Positions 1-6,353 are shown, numbered from the stretch's first letter. The stretch is 7,769 bases of DNA from Petrotoga sp. UBA5851 (GCA_002431635.1 DJGH01000013.1:78318-86086), one strand, 5' to 3'. Notes: generated by a model not told the origin, from the letters alone. Numbers and translations are program-made.

Positions 1-1
1 T

Positions 2-76
2 TATTGTAGAAGTGGTAATGCTTTTATCTGTTCGGAGAAAAATGAATTGTCTGTTAATATTTTAATCTTTTCTTAA
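2..76 (+). CDS. possible C-terminal tail of an upstream gene (partial)
   Basis: One frame is open from the window edge to a TAA at 74-76 and gives about 24 residues ending SVNILIFS. The alternating polar/hydrophobic pattern (SEKNELSVNILIF) resembles the last beta strand of a GHKL-type ATPase domain such as a histidine kinase, but this is a guess from a very short stretch. A second frame is also open up to a TAA at 63-65, so the reading frame is not certain. No hairpin terminator is visible between this stop and the surE promoter region. Confidence 0.25.
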   Translation, partial: YCRSGNAFICSEKNELSVNILIFS

Positions 77-95
77 AGTACAACTAAAAAAATAA

Positions 96-104
96 TGATA
101 AAAT
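96..104 (+). promoter_or_regulatory. extended -10 promoter candidate for the surE operon
   Basis: TG at 96-97 followed by A and TAAAAT at 99-104 matches an extended -10 (TGnTATAAT) with one mismatch in the hexamer. No good -35 hexamer is seen at 16-18 nt; TTAAAG at 73-78 is too far away (20 nt). Transcription would start near 111, leaving about 14 nt before the surE Shine-Dalgarno. The surrounding 60 bases are strongly A/T rich, as expected for a promoter in a low-GC genome, but this also makes chance matches likely. Confidence 0.4.
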
Positions 105-124
105 CATAAAAATAATAAAATTGT

Positions 125-131
125 GGAGGTG
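125..131 (+). promoter_or_regulatory. Shine-Dalgarno that fixes the surE TTG start
   Basis: GGAGGTG at 125-131 lies 6 nt (counted from GGAGG) before TTG at 136. An upstream in-frame TTG at 121 would put this Shine-Dalgarno inside the coding region and add five residues not seen at SurE N-termini, so 136 is the better start. Confidence 0.75.
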
Positions 132-135
132 TCAA

Positions 136-912
136 TTGAATATTCTTATTTCCAACGACGACGGTATAATGTCTCCAGGGATAGCTGTGCTTAAAAATTT
201 TCTTGAAAAAGATCATTATGTTTATATTTCTGCGCCTGATGTTGAAAGAAGTGCTACAGGTCATGCTATAACTATAAGAAATCCTTTATGGGCAAAAGAA
301 ATATACATAGACAATAAATTTTTTGGACAGGCGATAAATGGTACTCCGGCTGATTGTGTCAAACTTGGTCTTCAGGCCATATACAGAGATATCGAATTTG
401 ATGTGGTCATAAGCGGTATAAATAAAGGAGCCAATCTGGGCACGGATATTCTTTATTCCGGTACGGTATCTGCGGCTCTTGAAGGAGCTTTGAGCGGATA
501 TCCTTCAATTGCAGTATCTTGTGTTGATTTTAACAATCCGAATTTTGAAACCGGTGCGAGATGTCTTGTTGACATACTAAATAAAATCAACATTAATGAT
601 TGGCCAGAATTTACCACGCTTAACATAAATATTCCTAATCTTCGTTACGAAGAGATCAAGGGAATTAAGATTACAAGACAGAGCAAAAGAAGATACAATG
701 ATTATTTTGAAGCTAGGAAAGATCCTTTTGGTGGTACCTATTACTGGATGCTTGGAAAGGTAATTGAAGATGATAACGGAGATGACTCAGACTATGTTGC
801 GGTAAATGAAGGTTACGTATCTGTCACCCCGATAACTGTTTTTCTCACAAAATCAGATAATGTAGGATATCTTAAGGGTATTCTTGAGGTGAAAGATGAA
901 AGTGCAGATTAG
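136..912 (+). CDS. surE: 5'/3'-nucleotidase SurE
   Basis: SurE is a cytoplasmic metal-dependent phosphatase that hydrolyses nucleoside 5'- and 3'-monophosphates (EC 3.1.3.5) and can act as an exopolyphosphatase. With TTG at 136 as start the protein has 258 residues, normal for the family. The family signature opens the protein: MNILISNDDG with metal ligands D8 and D9. It is followed by ERSATGHAIT (ligand S39), NGTPADCVKLG at about 68-78 and VISGINKGANLGTDILYSGT (ligand N96). All four expected metal ligands are present, so the enzyme should be active. It appears to be the first gene of the operon, with an AT-rich promoter region upstream, and its end overlaps def by 17 nt. SurE is often placed near stress or repair genes, so pairing with def/fmt is less usual. 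The identification is firm; the physiological substrate is not readable from sequence. Confidence 0.96.
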   Translation: MNILISNDDGIMSPGIAVLKNFLEKDHYVYISAPDVERSATGHAITIRNPLWAKEIYIDNKFFGQAINGTPADCVKLGLQAIYRDIEFDVVISGINKGANLGTDILYSGTVSAALEGALSGYPSIAVSCVDFNNPNFETGARCLVDILNKININDWPEFTTLNINIPNLRYEEIKGIKITRQSKRRYNDYFEARKDPFGGTYYWMLGKVIEDDNGDDSDYVAVNEGYVSVTPITVFLTKSDNVGYLKGILEVKDESAD

Positions 913-1417
913 GTATTTAGGTGATCCCATTCTAAGAAAAAAAGCAGTTGAAGTAAAGGTTTTTGATAACAGGCTACAGGAACTGATAGATTTAATGTAT
1001 GAGTATATGTATAAATATGACGGAGTTGGTCTTGCAGCTCCTCAGGTAGGACTGAATGAAAGGTTTTTTGTTATTGATGATGGACAAACCAAACGAACGG
1101 TAATTAACCCACATATATTAGAGTATCTGGGAGAAGATGTTGAGTATGAAGAAGGTTGCTTAAGTATTCCAAAGCTTTATGCTACTGTTATGAGGCCTGA
1201 AGGAATAAAAGTTAAGTATCAGGATGTTTTAGGAAATGCAGTTGAGGAAGAACTTCATGAGTATACCGCAAGAATCTTTCAGCATGAGTTTGATCATCTT
1301 GAAGGAGTTCTGTTTATTGATAAATTGACTGTAGTACAGAGAGCAAAAATCAAAAGTGAGCTTTCACAGATTATCAAAGAAACCAAAAAGAGTCTTAAAC
1401 AGCTGTCTGAGGAATGA
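896..1417 (+). CDS. def: peptide deformylase
   Basis: This cytoplasmic metalloenzyme (EC 3.5.1.88) removes the formyl group from the N-terminal methionine of nascent proteins at the ribosome. The 173-residue product carries all three deformylase motifs: GVGLAAPQ at 43-50, EGCLS at 86-90 (C88 is a metal ligand), and QHEFDH at 129-134 (H130 and H134 bind metal, E131 is catalytic). Length and motif spacing are normal. The start ATG is inside the last codons of surE (17-nt overlap) and is preceded by GAGG at 886-889 with a 6-nt gap, which suggests translational coupling. The stop codon is one nucleotide from the fmt start. The C-terminal helix (about 144-173) is Lys/Glu rich. Pairing with fmt is the classical formylation-cycle arrangement. 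I see no defect. Confidence 0.97.
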   Translation: MKVQIRYLGDPILRKKAVEVKVFDNRLQELIDLMYEYMYKYDGVGLAAPQVGLNERFFVIDDGQTKRTVINPHILEYLGEDVEYEEGCLSIPKLYATVMRPEGIKVKYQDVLGNAVEEELHEYTARIFQHEFDHLEGVLFIDKLTVVQRAKIKSELSQIIKETKKSLKQLSEE

Positions 1418-1418
1418 C

Positions 1419-2366
1419 ATGAAGATCGTTTTCATGGGTACTCCTGATTTTGCATCAGAAGTGCTAAAGGAACTTTTAAATAAAGGTTTTAATATTTCCG
1501 GAGTTTTTTCGCAGAAGGATAAACCTCAGGGAAGAGGGAAAACAGTTCAACCTACTCCTGTGAAGATGCTTTGTCAGGAGAAAAACATAAAAATCTTCCA
1601 GTACACGAGTATAAATAAAGGCGAAGGCTTTGAAGCTCTCAAGGCTTTAAAACCTGATATTATTATTACAGCTGCATTTGGACAGATACTCAAACTAAAC
1701 ATTGTAGAACTTCCACCTATGGGCTGCTGGAATATTCATGCGTCTATTCTTCCGAAGTACAGAGGGGCAGCACCAATACAGCGTGCTATACTAAATGGTG
1801 AAAAAGAAACCGGAATCAGCATATTCAAAATTGTTGAAAAATTAGATGCAGGACCTGTAGCACTGGTAAAGAAAGTTGAGATATCAGATAAAGATAATTT
1901 TTCCATTGTTTTTGAAAAACTTCTTAAGGCTTCGAAGGAGGCTATTGTAGAGTTTCTTGAAAATAAGGATTCTTACTGTCCAGTCGAGCAGGAGGGAGAG
2001 TGTTCTTATGCGGAAAAAATTACTGAAAAAGATCTGCTACTTGATTTTAGTAAAAGAGCTTTTGAAGTTCACAATACGATAAGAGCCTTTGATCCTTATC
2101 CGGGTGTTAGATGCCAGCTAGGCGGACAGATAGTCAAAGTCTTTTCTTCGTCGCTGACGGGAATTAAAACTTCCTCTTTTCCCGGAACAGTTTGTTTAAC
2201 AGAGAAAGAAAGCTTTTTTGTAGCTTGTTCCGATGAGATGATAAAGATAGGTGCAATACAGTATCCCGGTAAAAAGATTATTACAGCAAAAGATGCTATC
2301 AACGGACGAAAAGTGTCAATAGGAGAAATTTTTAAGAAAGTGAGAGAAGATGGAGAAAATGACTAA
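1419..2366 (+). CDS. fmt: methionyl-tRNA formyltransferase
   Basis: Fmt transfers a formyl group from 10-formyl-tetrahydrofolate to initiator Met-tRNA (EC 2.1.2.9) in the cytoplasm, the counterpart of the deformylase encoded just upstream. The 315-residue protein starts MKIVFMGTPDFA. It has the formyltransferase core to about residue 180, with catalytic N105, H107 and D143 in the motifs NIHASILPKYRGAAPI and KLDAGPV. The loop KPQGRGK at 35-41 is the insertion that contacts the tRNA acceptor stem. Residues from about 205 on form the C-terminal OB-like domain, including AFDPYPGVR. A longer in-frame start at 1356 would add 21 residues lying inside def and lacking family similarity. ATG at 1419 has GAGG at 1409-1412 with 6-nt spacing and fits the family N-terminus. 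It overlaps the next gene by 17 nt or 8 nt, depending on that gene's start. Confidence 0.97.
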   Translation: MKIVFMGTPDFASEVLKELLNKGFNISGVFSQKDKPQGRGKTVQPTPVKMLCQEKNIKIFQYTSINKGEGFEALKALKPDIIITAAFGQILKLNIVELPPMGCWNIHASILPKYRGAAPIQRAILNGEKETGISIFKIVEKLDAGPVALVKKVEISDKDNFSIVFEKLLKASKEAIVEFLENKDSYCPVEQEGECSYAEKITEKDLLLDFSKRAFEVHNTIRAFDPYPGVRCQLGGQIVKVFSSSLTGIKTSSFPGTVCLTEKESFFVACSDEMIKIGAIQYPGKKIITAKDAINGRKVSIGEIFKKVREDGEND

Positions 2367-3213
2367 AAAGATAAAGATTTTTCAAACTTATTTTATTATA
2401 GCCTTTGGATTATTTGTAAATTCTATAGGCTGGACAGCCTTTCTTATTCCGTCCAAGGTAATCGGAGGAGGACTTACTGGTGTCGGAACTTTAATATATT
2501 ATATTACAGGTTTTCCTGTTGGAATAAGTTACCTTGTCATGAATTTCTTTCTTATTGTAATTGCCATTAAGATACTGGGAAAAAAATTTGGTGTTAAAAC
2601 TATATTTGCCATATGTCTTACTTCTTTATACACGACGATTTTTCAGCAGATATTCAAAACTCCGCTGGTTAATGATTCTTTTATGGCTACTATAATAGGA
2701 GCAGGACTAGGTGGTGCGGGGATAGGTATAGTTTTTACTCAGGGAGGAAGTACGGGCGGAACAGATATTATTGCCATGATAATAAACAAGTATAAAGATA
2801 TAAGTCCCGGCAGAGTACTACTGATGGTGGATGCACTTGTAATAGGCTCTTCGTTTCTGGTTTTTAAATCTATTGAAAAGACGATATATGGTTTTGTTGC
2901 AATAGCTGTAAGTACTTATGTGGTAGATATAGTGTTACAGGGTACCAAGCAGTCGGCTCAAATATTCGTAATATCTGAAAAATATGAGAAGATTGCAGAC
3001 CGTATAACCAAAGAGATGCACAGAGGAGTAACTATAATCGATGGAAAAGGCTGGTACAGCCATGAAAGCAAGAATATAATAATGGTACTGGTCAGGAAAA
3101 ATGAAACTCAGAATATCCTAAGAGTAGTTCATGAAGAGGATCAGCGCGCCTTTACTTCAATAAGCTCTGTTACCGGTGTATACGGAAAGGGATTTGAAAG
3201 CATAAAGATGTAA
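2350..3213 (+). CDS. YitT family membrane protein (DUF161 + DUF2179)
   Basis: This is an integral membrane protein of the YitT family, whose molecular function is unknown; a transport role is often assumed. The 287-residue product has the usual two-part build. About five to six hydrophobic segments lie within residues 10-200, with glycine-rich motifs SKVIGGGLTGVGTLIYY (35-51) and QGGSTGGTDIIAMIINKY (131-148). A soluble domain follows from about 203 to 287 (DUF2179 type), including GVTIIDGKGWYS at 226-237 and VVHEEDQRAF at 259-268. Length is typical. Start: ATG 2350 has only a weak GAGAG just upstream; ATG 2359 (three residues later) has GGAG at 2352-2355 but with only 3 nt spacing, so both remain possible. 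The gene starts within the end of fmt, arguing for co-translation. Several paralogues per genome are common, so no gene symbol is given. Confidence 0.92.
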   Translation: MEKMTKKIKIFQTYFIIAFGLFVNSIGWTAFLIPSKVIGGGLTGVGTLIYYITGFPVGISYLVMNFFLIVIAIKILGKKFGVKTIFAICLTSLYTTIFQQIFKTPLVNDSFMATIIGAGLGGAGIGIVFTQGGSTGGTDIIAMIINKYKDISPGRVLLMVDALVIGSSFLVFKSIEKTIYGFVAIAVSTYVVDIVLQGTKQSAQIFVISEKYEKIADRITKEMHRGVTIIDGKGWYSHESKNIIMVLVRKNETQNILRVVHEEDQRAFTSISSVTGVYGKGFESIKM

Positions 3214-3228
3214 TGAAAAGGAGAAAGT

Positions 3229-3768
3229 ATGATTTTTAATCTGTTCTGGATGTTTTTGAAAGTATCGGCACTTACTTTAGGCGGGGGATATGCCATGGTT
3301 CCGGTTATGGATAAACAGTTGCAAAGCAGAGGAATTATGATTGAGAAAGATTTTTATGAAATTCTTACTATTGCCCAGTCTCTTCCAGGACCTATAGCTT
3401 TTAATGTTGCGTTACTCTGCGGTAAAAAAGTTGCTGGAATAAAAGGAGCATTTGCAAGTACTCTTGGAGTTCTTATACCTCCATTTTTTGCGATAGTACT
3501 TGCCGCAAGTATAATAAAAAAATATTCTGATAATGTTTATGTAAAAGGTTTTTTGAAAGGAAGCTATGGTGCTGTGATAGGAATGGTTGGAGGGGTCTTG
3601 TACAAAATGGCTTCTAAACAGGAATGGAACCTTTTTAAGGTTATTATGTGCATAGCAGGTGTTTTGATATTACTTGCAAACAAAGATATAGTAGTTATGG
3701 TTTTTTTACTTGTAATTATTTTAAACTATGTATATGAAAGTAAAAAAGGAAGTAGAAATGATGCTTAA
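3229..3768 (+). CDS. chromate transporter family, N-terminal-half protein
   Basis: This is a half-size member of the CHR (chromate ion transporter, ChrA-type) family. Its 179 residues include about five hydrophobic segments in the inner membrane. Family landmarks are LTLGGGYAMVP at 15-25, IAQSLPGPIAFN at 48-59 and the GAFASTLGVLIPP stretch at 73-85. In the family, half-size proteins are encoded as adjacent pairs that act together, and the next gene is the matching partner. AAGGAG at 3218-3223 with a 5-nt gap precedes the ATG, 15 nt after the YitT gene stop. Despite the name, the natural substrate in organisms without chromate exposure is unknown; sulfate or another oxyanion is a reasonable guess. 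The polar C-terminal tail (ESKKGSRNDA) overlaps the start of the partner gene. Confidence 0.9.
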   Translation: MIFNLFWMFLKVSALTLGGGYAMVPVMDKQLQSRGIMIEKDFYEILTIAQSLPGPIAFNVALLCGKKVAGIKGAFASTLGVLIPPFFAIVLAASIIKKYSDNVYVKGFLKGSYGAVIGMVGGVLYKMASKQEWNLFKVIMCIAGVLILLANKDIVVMVFLLVIILNYVYESKKGSRNDA

Positions 3769-4267
3769 GATGATCTTAATTTTCTTTAAAATAGGATTTC
3801 TGGCTTTTGGAGGTGGATGGTCCATAGTCGGGCTTATGCAGGAAGAAATGATTAAAAACGGCTACCTATCTTTTGCACAGTTTACGGAAGCAGTTTCTAT
3901 TTCGCAGATGACCCCAGGACCAGTAGCTGTAAATATGGCAACTTATGTGGGATATAGACAGTATGGCATAATAGGTGCCGTCCTAAATACAGTTTTTCTT
4001 GTTCTTCCTCCGGTAATTATATTATTTTCTGCTACTATTCTTGGTAAATTTATTAAAGTGGATAAAAAAAAGCTTTTTTCATCTCTTGGAATTGCAACTG
4101 TTATTCTTGTATGTCTTACTTTTTTGCAGATGTTGCTTCCGAACGTGACGGAGTACAGAATAATCATTGTTGCATTTATTACATTTCTGCTTTATATAAA
4201 AACCAAGATTGATCCTATATACATAATTCTAGGCGCCGGATTTCTAGGAGCTTTCATATTGGGGTAA
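3758..4267 (+). CDS. chromate transporter family, partner half protein
   Basis: This is the second half-size CHR-family protein, 169 residues from the ATG at 3758. It repeats the landmarks of its neighbour at the same positions: AFGGGWSIVG (16-25), SISQMTPGPVAVN (47-59) and GAVLNTVFLVLPP (73-85). The two genes therefore come from an ancient duplication and probably form a heterodimeric membrane transporter with antiparallel halves, as in other paired members of the family. Start: ATG 3758 has AGGA at 3747-3750 with 7 nt spacing. An upstream in-frame ATG at 3728 would add ten Lys/Glu-rich residues, deepen the overlap, and place the AGGA inside the gene. The chosen start overlaps the upstream gene by 11 nt. 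A run of eight A followed by GC and six T occurs at 4064-4079. Substrate unproven. Confidence 0.9.
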   Translation: MMLKMILIFFKIGFLAFGGGWSIVGLMQEEMIKNGYLSFAQFTEAVSISQMTPGPVAVNMATYVGYRQYGIIGAVLNTVFLVLPPVIILFSATILGKFIKVDKKKLFSSLGIATVILVCLTFLQMLLPNVTEYRIIIVAFITFLLYIKTKIDPIYIILGAGFLGAFILG

Positions 4268-4274
4268 GGTGATA

Positions 4275-5717
4275 TTGCTGCTTATTTCCGAAGAAAAAGT
4301 ATATAGAAAATTCGTTATTTTCATATTTTTTTTAATTTTCATATTTTTTTTAATATCTATTGGGCGGCAGATTTACAGCTATAAGCATACAAAGTTTGAG
4401 TATGCTACTTTTTCTTTTTACAGTACTGATGGTGAAAATTGGGATAGTCTTTCTTTTTTGGAAAAGGAAAAAGAGTTTTCCAATACTTTGCTTTATCTTA
4501 AAACAGGTGTTTTGAACATTGATTATGAAGACCTCTCTCTTTATATTCAGGGATATTTGAAAAATTATATACAGCTTTTAAAAACACCTTTTCAGATCTA
4601 TGTTGATCAAAAGCTTGCATATTCATATCATTTTCCGTTTCAGGATTACAATCACTTTCAAAAACCTTCTTTTCTTTTTCTGTTATATCCGCAGTCAATA
4701 AAAAGTGAGTTAATTCTCAAAATTGACCTGAGCCAGGTAGGGCTTAAAATTTCACAGATACATAACAATTTTCTTCTTTCCTCGTCAGAAGTTCTTTTTT
4801 TCAAAGCCATTCTGGATAACTTTGAGTATCTCATTTTTGGTACTTTCCTTGGAGTCTTTGCATTTGTATTTATTCCTATTATCAAAAAATTACTACAATT
4901 AAAGAAAAACGAGTACATTGAGTTGATTGTGCTTAGTTTTCTGATTTCTTCATATCTTTTTGCACAATCTGGAGTTGTAAGCTTGCTTTTTGGAGTAAAA
5001 AATGCGGAATATTTTATGTGGTGGGTCAGTCTTTCCTTTATTGGATTGTATTTCAGCACAGTTTTTATAAAGGAATCTGATGATGACAAGGATGTTCTTG
5101 TATATGTGGTTCGGAATATACAGATAGCATTTATAGTATATGAAGTGATTCTTAAAGGAATAATTATCGGACTTTCTCTCAACTCAAAACTGGAATGGGG
5201 TTTGTTTTTTATTAGTCTTGATTTTTTGTCTGAAAGAGTGTTGAGTTTATTTTTGTTTTTGCTAATTCCATCTTTTATGTGTTATAAATCATTTGTTAAG
5301 TCAAAGAATAACAGTATTTTCAAGTTTTTGCTTTTTGGATACCTATCTTTTGTCATTACATCATTGCTTCATATACTTTTTGTTTTCATTGGCACAAATG
5401 TCAGCATAACTGCAGAAAAATGGGGAATGATAATTTTCTTTGCCTGTTGCTTAAGTATTCTTGTTGTTCATCATATAAGATCAGCAAGAAGTACAGTAGA
5501 ATCATATAAAAAAGTTTTATACCAGAATAATGAACTGAAAAGCAAAATGAAAAAAACACAGCAAAATACAGATGAAAGTGTGGATAAAGTAATTAAGCAT
5601 ATGAATGAGTTAAATAGTCTTTTGGATGAAGGAGTTCTTGAAAAAAAGGAACCTGAAGTAAGAAAAATTATAAAAAAATATTTTGAAGCTGTTTCATCTT
5701 TTATTAGTAGGATGTAA
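4275..5717 (+). CDS. orphan 7TM receptor-like membrane protein without output domain
   Basis: I do not recognise this as a named family. The 480-residue product (TTG start) shows this order: one very hydrophobic helix at about 13-31; an outside segment of ~150 residues (32-183) rich in aromatic and beta-prone residues; seven hydrophobic helices at about 184-205, 214-235, 242-265, 277-300, 320-339, 349-373 and 382-398; and a charged, helical, coiled-coil-like tail from 402 to 478. With the N-terminus inside, the tail is cytoplasmic. This matches the topology of 7TMR-DISM sensors, but no histidine-kinase, GGDEF or phosphatase motif follows. Start: TTG 4275 has AAGG at 4266-4269 with 5 nt spacing; GTG 4269 lies one base after the upstream stop but has only GGGG before it. 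The gene directly follows the transporter pair, so it may sense or regulate something linked to that transporter. The coding signal is supported by a 480-codon open frame and membrane-type composition. Confidence 0.8.
   Translation: MLLISEEKVYRKFVIFIFFLIFIFFLISIGRQIYSYKHTKFEYATFSFYSTDGENWDSLSFLEKEKEFSNTLLYLKTGVLNIDYEDLSLYIQGYLKNYIQLLKTPFQIYVDQKLAYSYHFPFQDYNHFQKPSFLFLLYPQSIKSELILKIDLSQVGLKISQIHNNFLLSSSEVLFFKAILDNFEYLIFGTFLGVFAFVFIPIIKKLLQLKKNEYIELIVLSFLISSYLFAQSGVVSLLFGVKNAEYFMWWVSLSFIGLYFSTVFIKESDDDKDVLVYVVRNIQIAFIVYEVILKGIIIGLSLNSKLEWGLFFISLDFLSERVLSLFLFLLIPSFMCYKSFVKSKNNSIFKFLLFGYLSFVITSLLHILFVFIGTNVSITAEKWGMIIFFACCLSILVVHHIRSARSTVESYKKVLYQNNELKSKMKKTQQNTDESVDKVIKHMNELNSLLDEGVLEKKEPEVRKIIKKYFEAVSSFISRM
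4317..4354 (+). repeat. perfect 18-bp tandem duplication with two T8 tracts
   Basis: An 18-bp unit (six codons, IFIFFL) occurs twice head to tail, at 4317-4334 and 4335-4352, and two more bases match at 4353-4354. Each copy contains a run of eight T (4326-4333 and 4344-4351). The repeat lies in the first TM helix of the receptor-like protein. Copy-number change would lengthen or shorten that helix in frame, while slippage within a T8 run would shift the frame near the start of the gene. Confidence 0.95.
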
Positions 5718-5757
5718 GCATGCATAATGTTTTGGTAACTTTAAATAAATACTTTCG

Positions 5758-5763
5758 TATTAT
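5758..5763 (+). promoter_or_regulatory. weak -10 candidate upstream of bioY
   Basis: TATTAT at 5758-5763 matches the -10 consensus at five of six positions and would put transcription start near 5770, just before the GAGGTGAT ribosome-binding site at 5773-5780. The best -35-like hexamer, TTGGTA at 5732-5737, is 20 nt away, which is too far. The 66-nt spacer 5718-5783 holds no terminator hairpin, so bioY may also be read from the upstream operon. Confidence 0.3.
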
Positions 5764-5783
5764 CATACAAACGAGGTGATAAT

Positions 5784-6290
5784 ATGAATTATAAGAGTAT
5801 TAGTAAAATTGGTATGTTTGTAGCGATTATGGCAGTGTTTTCATGGATAAACATTCCTTTACCCATAGGAATACCTTTTTCAATGCAGGTGCTCGGAGTT
5901 TTTCTTACTTCATTTTTTCTTGGGGCGGATGCGTGGAAGGTTTTTTTAACCTATTTGCTTTTGGGAATTATAGGTATTCCTGTTTTTTCAGGATTCCGAA
6001 GTGGTATTGAAGTAATTATAGGTCCGACAGGAGGATTTTTAACAGGTTTTTTGGTTTCATCTTTTTTAGGAAGATTTAAAAGGGTTCATAAGCTGGCACT
6101 TGGCTTTTTACAGATATTGACGATATATTCTTGCGGAATAATATGGTTTATGATATATAAGAATGTTTCGTTTTTTTCAGCGTTTCGGATTCTTGTTCCA
6201 TCATTTATATGGATTGACAGCTTAAAGCTGATTGCAGCTTATACCGTCTACAAAGCAGTTAGCAGTCGTACTGTAAAAAGAGTAAGTTAA
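5784..6290 (+). CDS. bioY: BioY family biotin transporter substrate-binding (S) component
   Basis: BioY is the membrane-embedded biotin-binding component of ECF-type vitamin importers; it can work with a shared EcfAA'T module encoded elsewhere, and some BioY proteins act alone. The 168-residue product is slightly short for the family (about 180-200). It keeps the hallmark N-terminal part: INIPLPIGIPFSMQVLGVF at 22-40, YLLLGIIGIPVFSGFRSG at 57-74 and IIGPTGGFLTGF at 78-89. The fifth segment keeps the Y..G pattern (Y115, G118). In the last segment, where the family typically has PFLPGDLLK, this protein has SFIWIDSLK at 140-148, so D145 and K148 are kept but the P-G is not. ATG 5784 follows GAGG (5773-5776) by 7 nt. 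No biotin synthesis genes and no energising ECF genes are in the window. Specificity for biotin is likely but not certain given the altered motif. Confidence 0.88.
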   Translation: MNYKSISKIGMFVAIMAVFSWINIPLPIGIPFSMQVLGVFLTSFFLGADAWKVFLTYLLLGIIGIPVFSGFRSGIEVIIGPTGGFLTGFLVSSFLGRFKRVHKLALGFLQILTIYSCGIIWFMIYKNVSFFSAFRILVPSFIWIDSLKLIAAYTVYKAVSSRTVKRVS

Positions 6291-6313
6291 GGTTATACCT
6301 ATGAATGGAATTA

Positions 6314-6322
6314 TGATAGAAT
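6314..6322 (+). promoter_or_regulatory. extended -10 promoter candidate for the MFS gene
   Basis: TG at 6314-6315, then A and TAGAAT at 6317-6322, matches an extended -10 with five of six hexamer positions. TTATAC at 6293-6298, 18 nt upstream, is only a poor -35. It overlaps a small palindrome, AGGT-TAT-ACCT at 6290-6300, which could be an operator or chance. Transcription would begin near 6329, about 13 nt before the G-rich ribosome-binding site. Confidence 0.4.
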
Positions 6323-6341
6323 ATAGATAAATTTTATTTCA

Positions 6342-6347
6342 GGGGGG
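6342..6347 (+). promoter_or_regulatory. G6 Shine-Dalgarno that fixes the MFS start
   Basis: Six consecutive G (6342-6347, preceded by A) form the only Shine-Dalgarno-like sequence here. It touches the ATG at 6348, leaving no spacer, but stands 6 nt before the ATG at 6354. The second ATG is therefore the likely start. A pure G6 tract is unusual beside the GGAGG/GAGG/AAGGAG forms used by the other genes, and such a run can vary in length. Confidence 0.6.
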
Positions 6348-6353
6348 ATGGAA

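Noticed and set aside
1356..1418. 21-residue N-terminal extension of fmt
   Set aside because: It lies inside def and lacks family similarity. ATG 1419 has a good ribosome-binding site and the canonical MKIVFMGTPDF start.
4658..5182. 174-codon open frame on the minus strand within the 7TM gene
   Set aside because: It lies wholly opposite a larger gene with a clear membrane-protein pattern. The antisense product is Ser/Thr/Arg/Lys-rich with no family resemblance, and no ribosome-binding site stands out.
5718..5783. BirA-type operator upstream of bioY
   Set aside because: I looked for inverted TTGTAAAC/GTTTACAA-like half sites. GTTTTGGTA and CATACAAAC are only partly complementary and not convincing.
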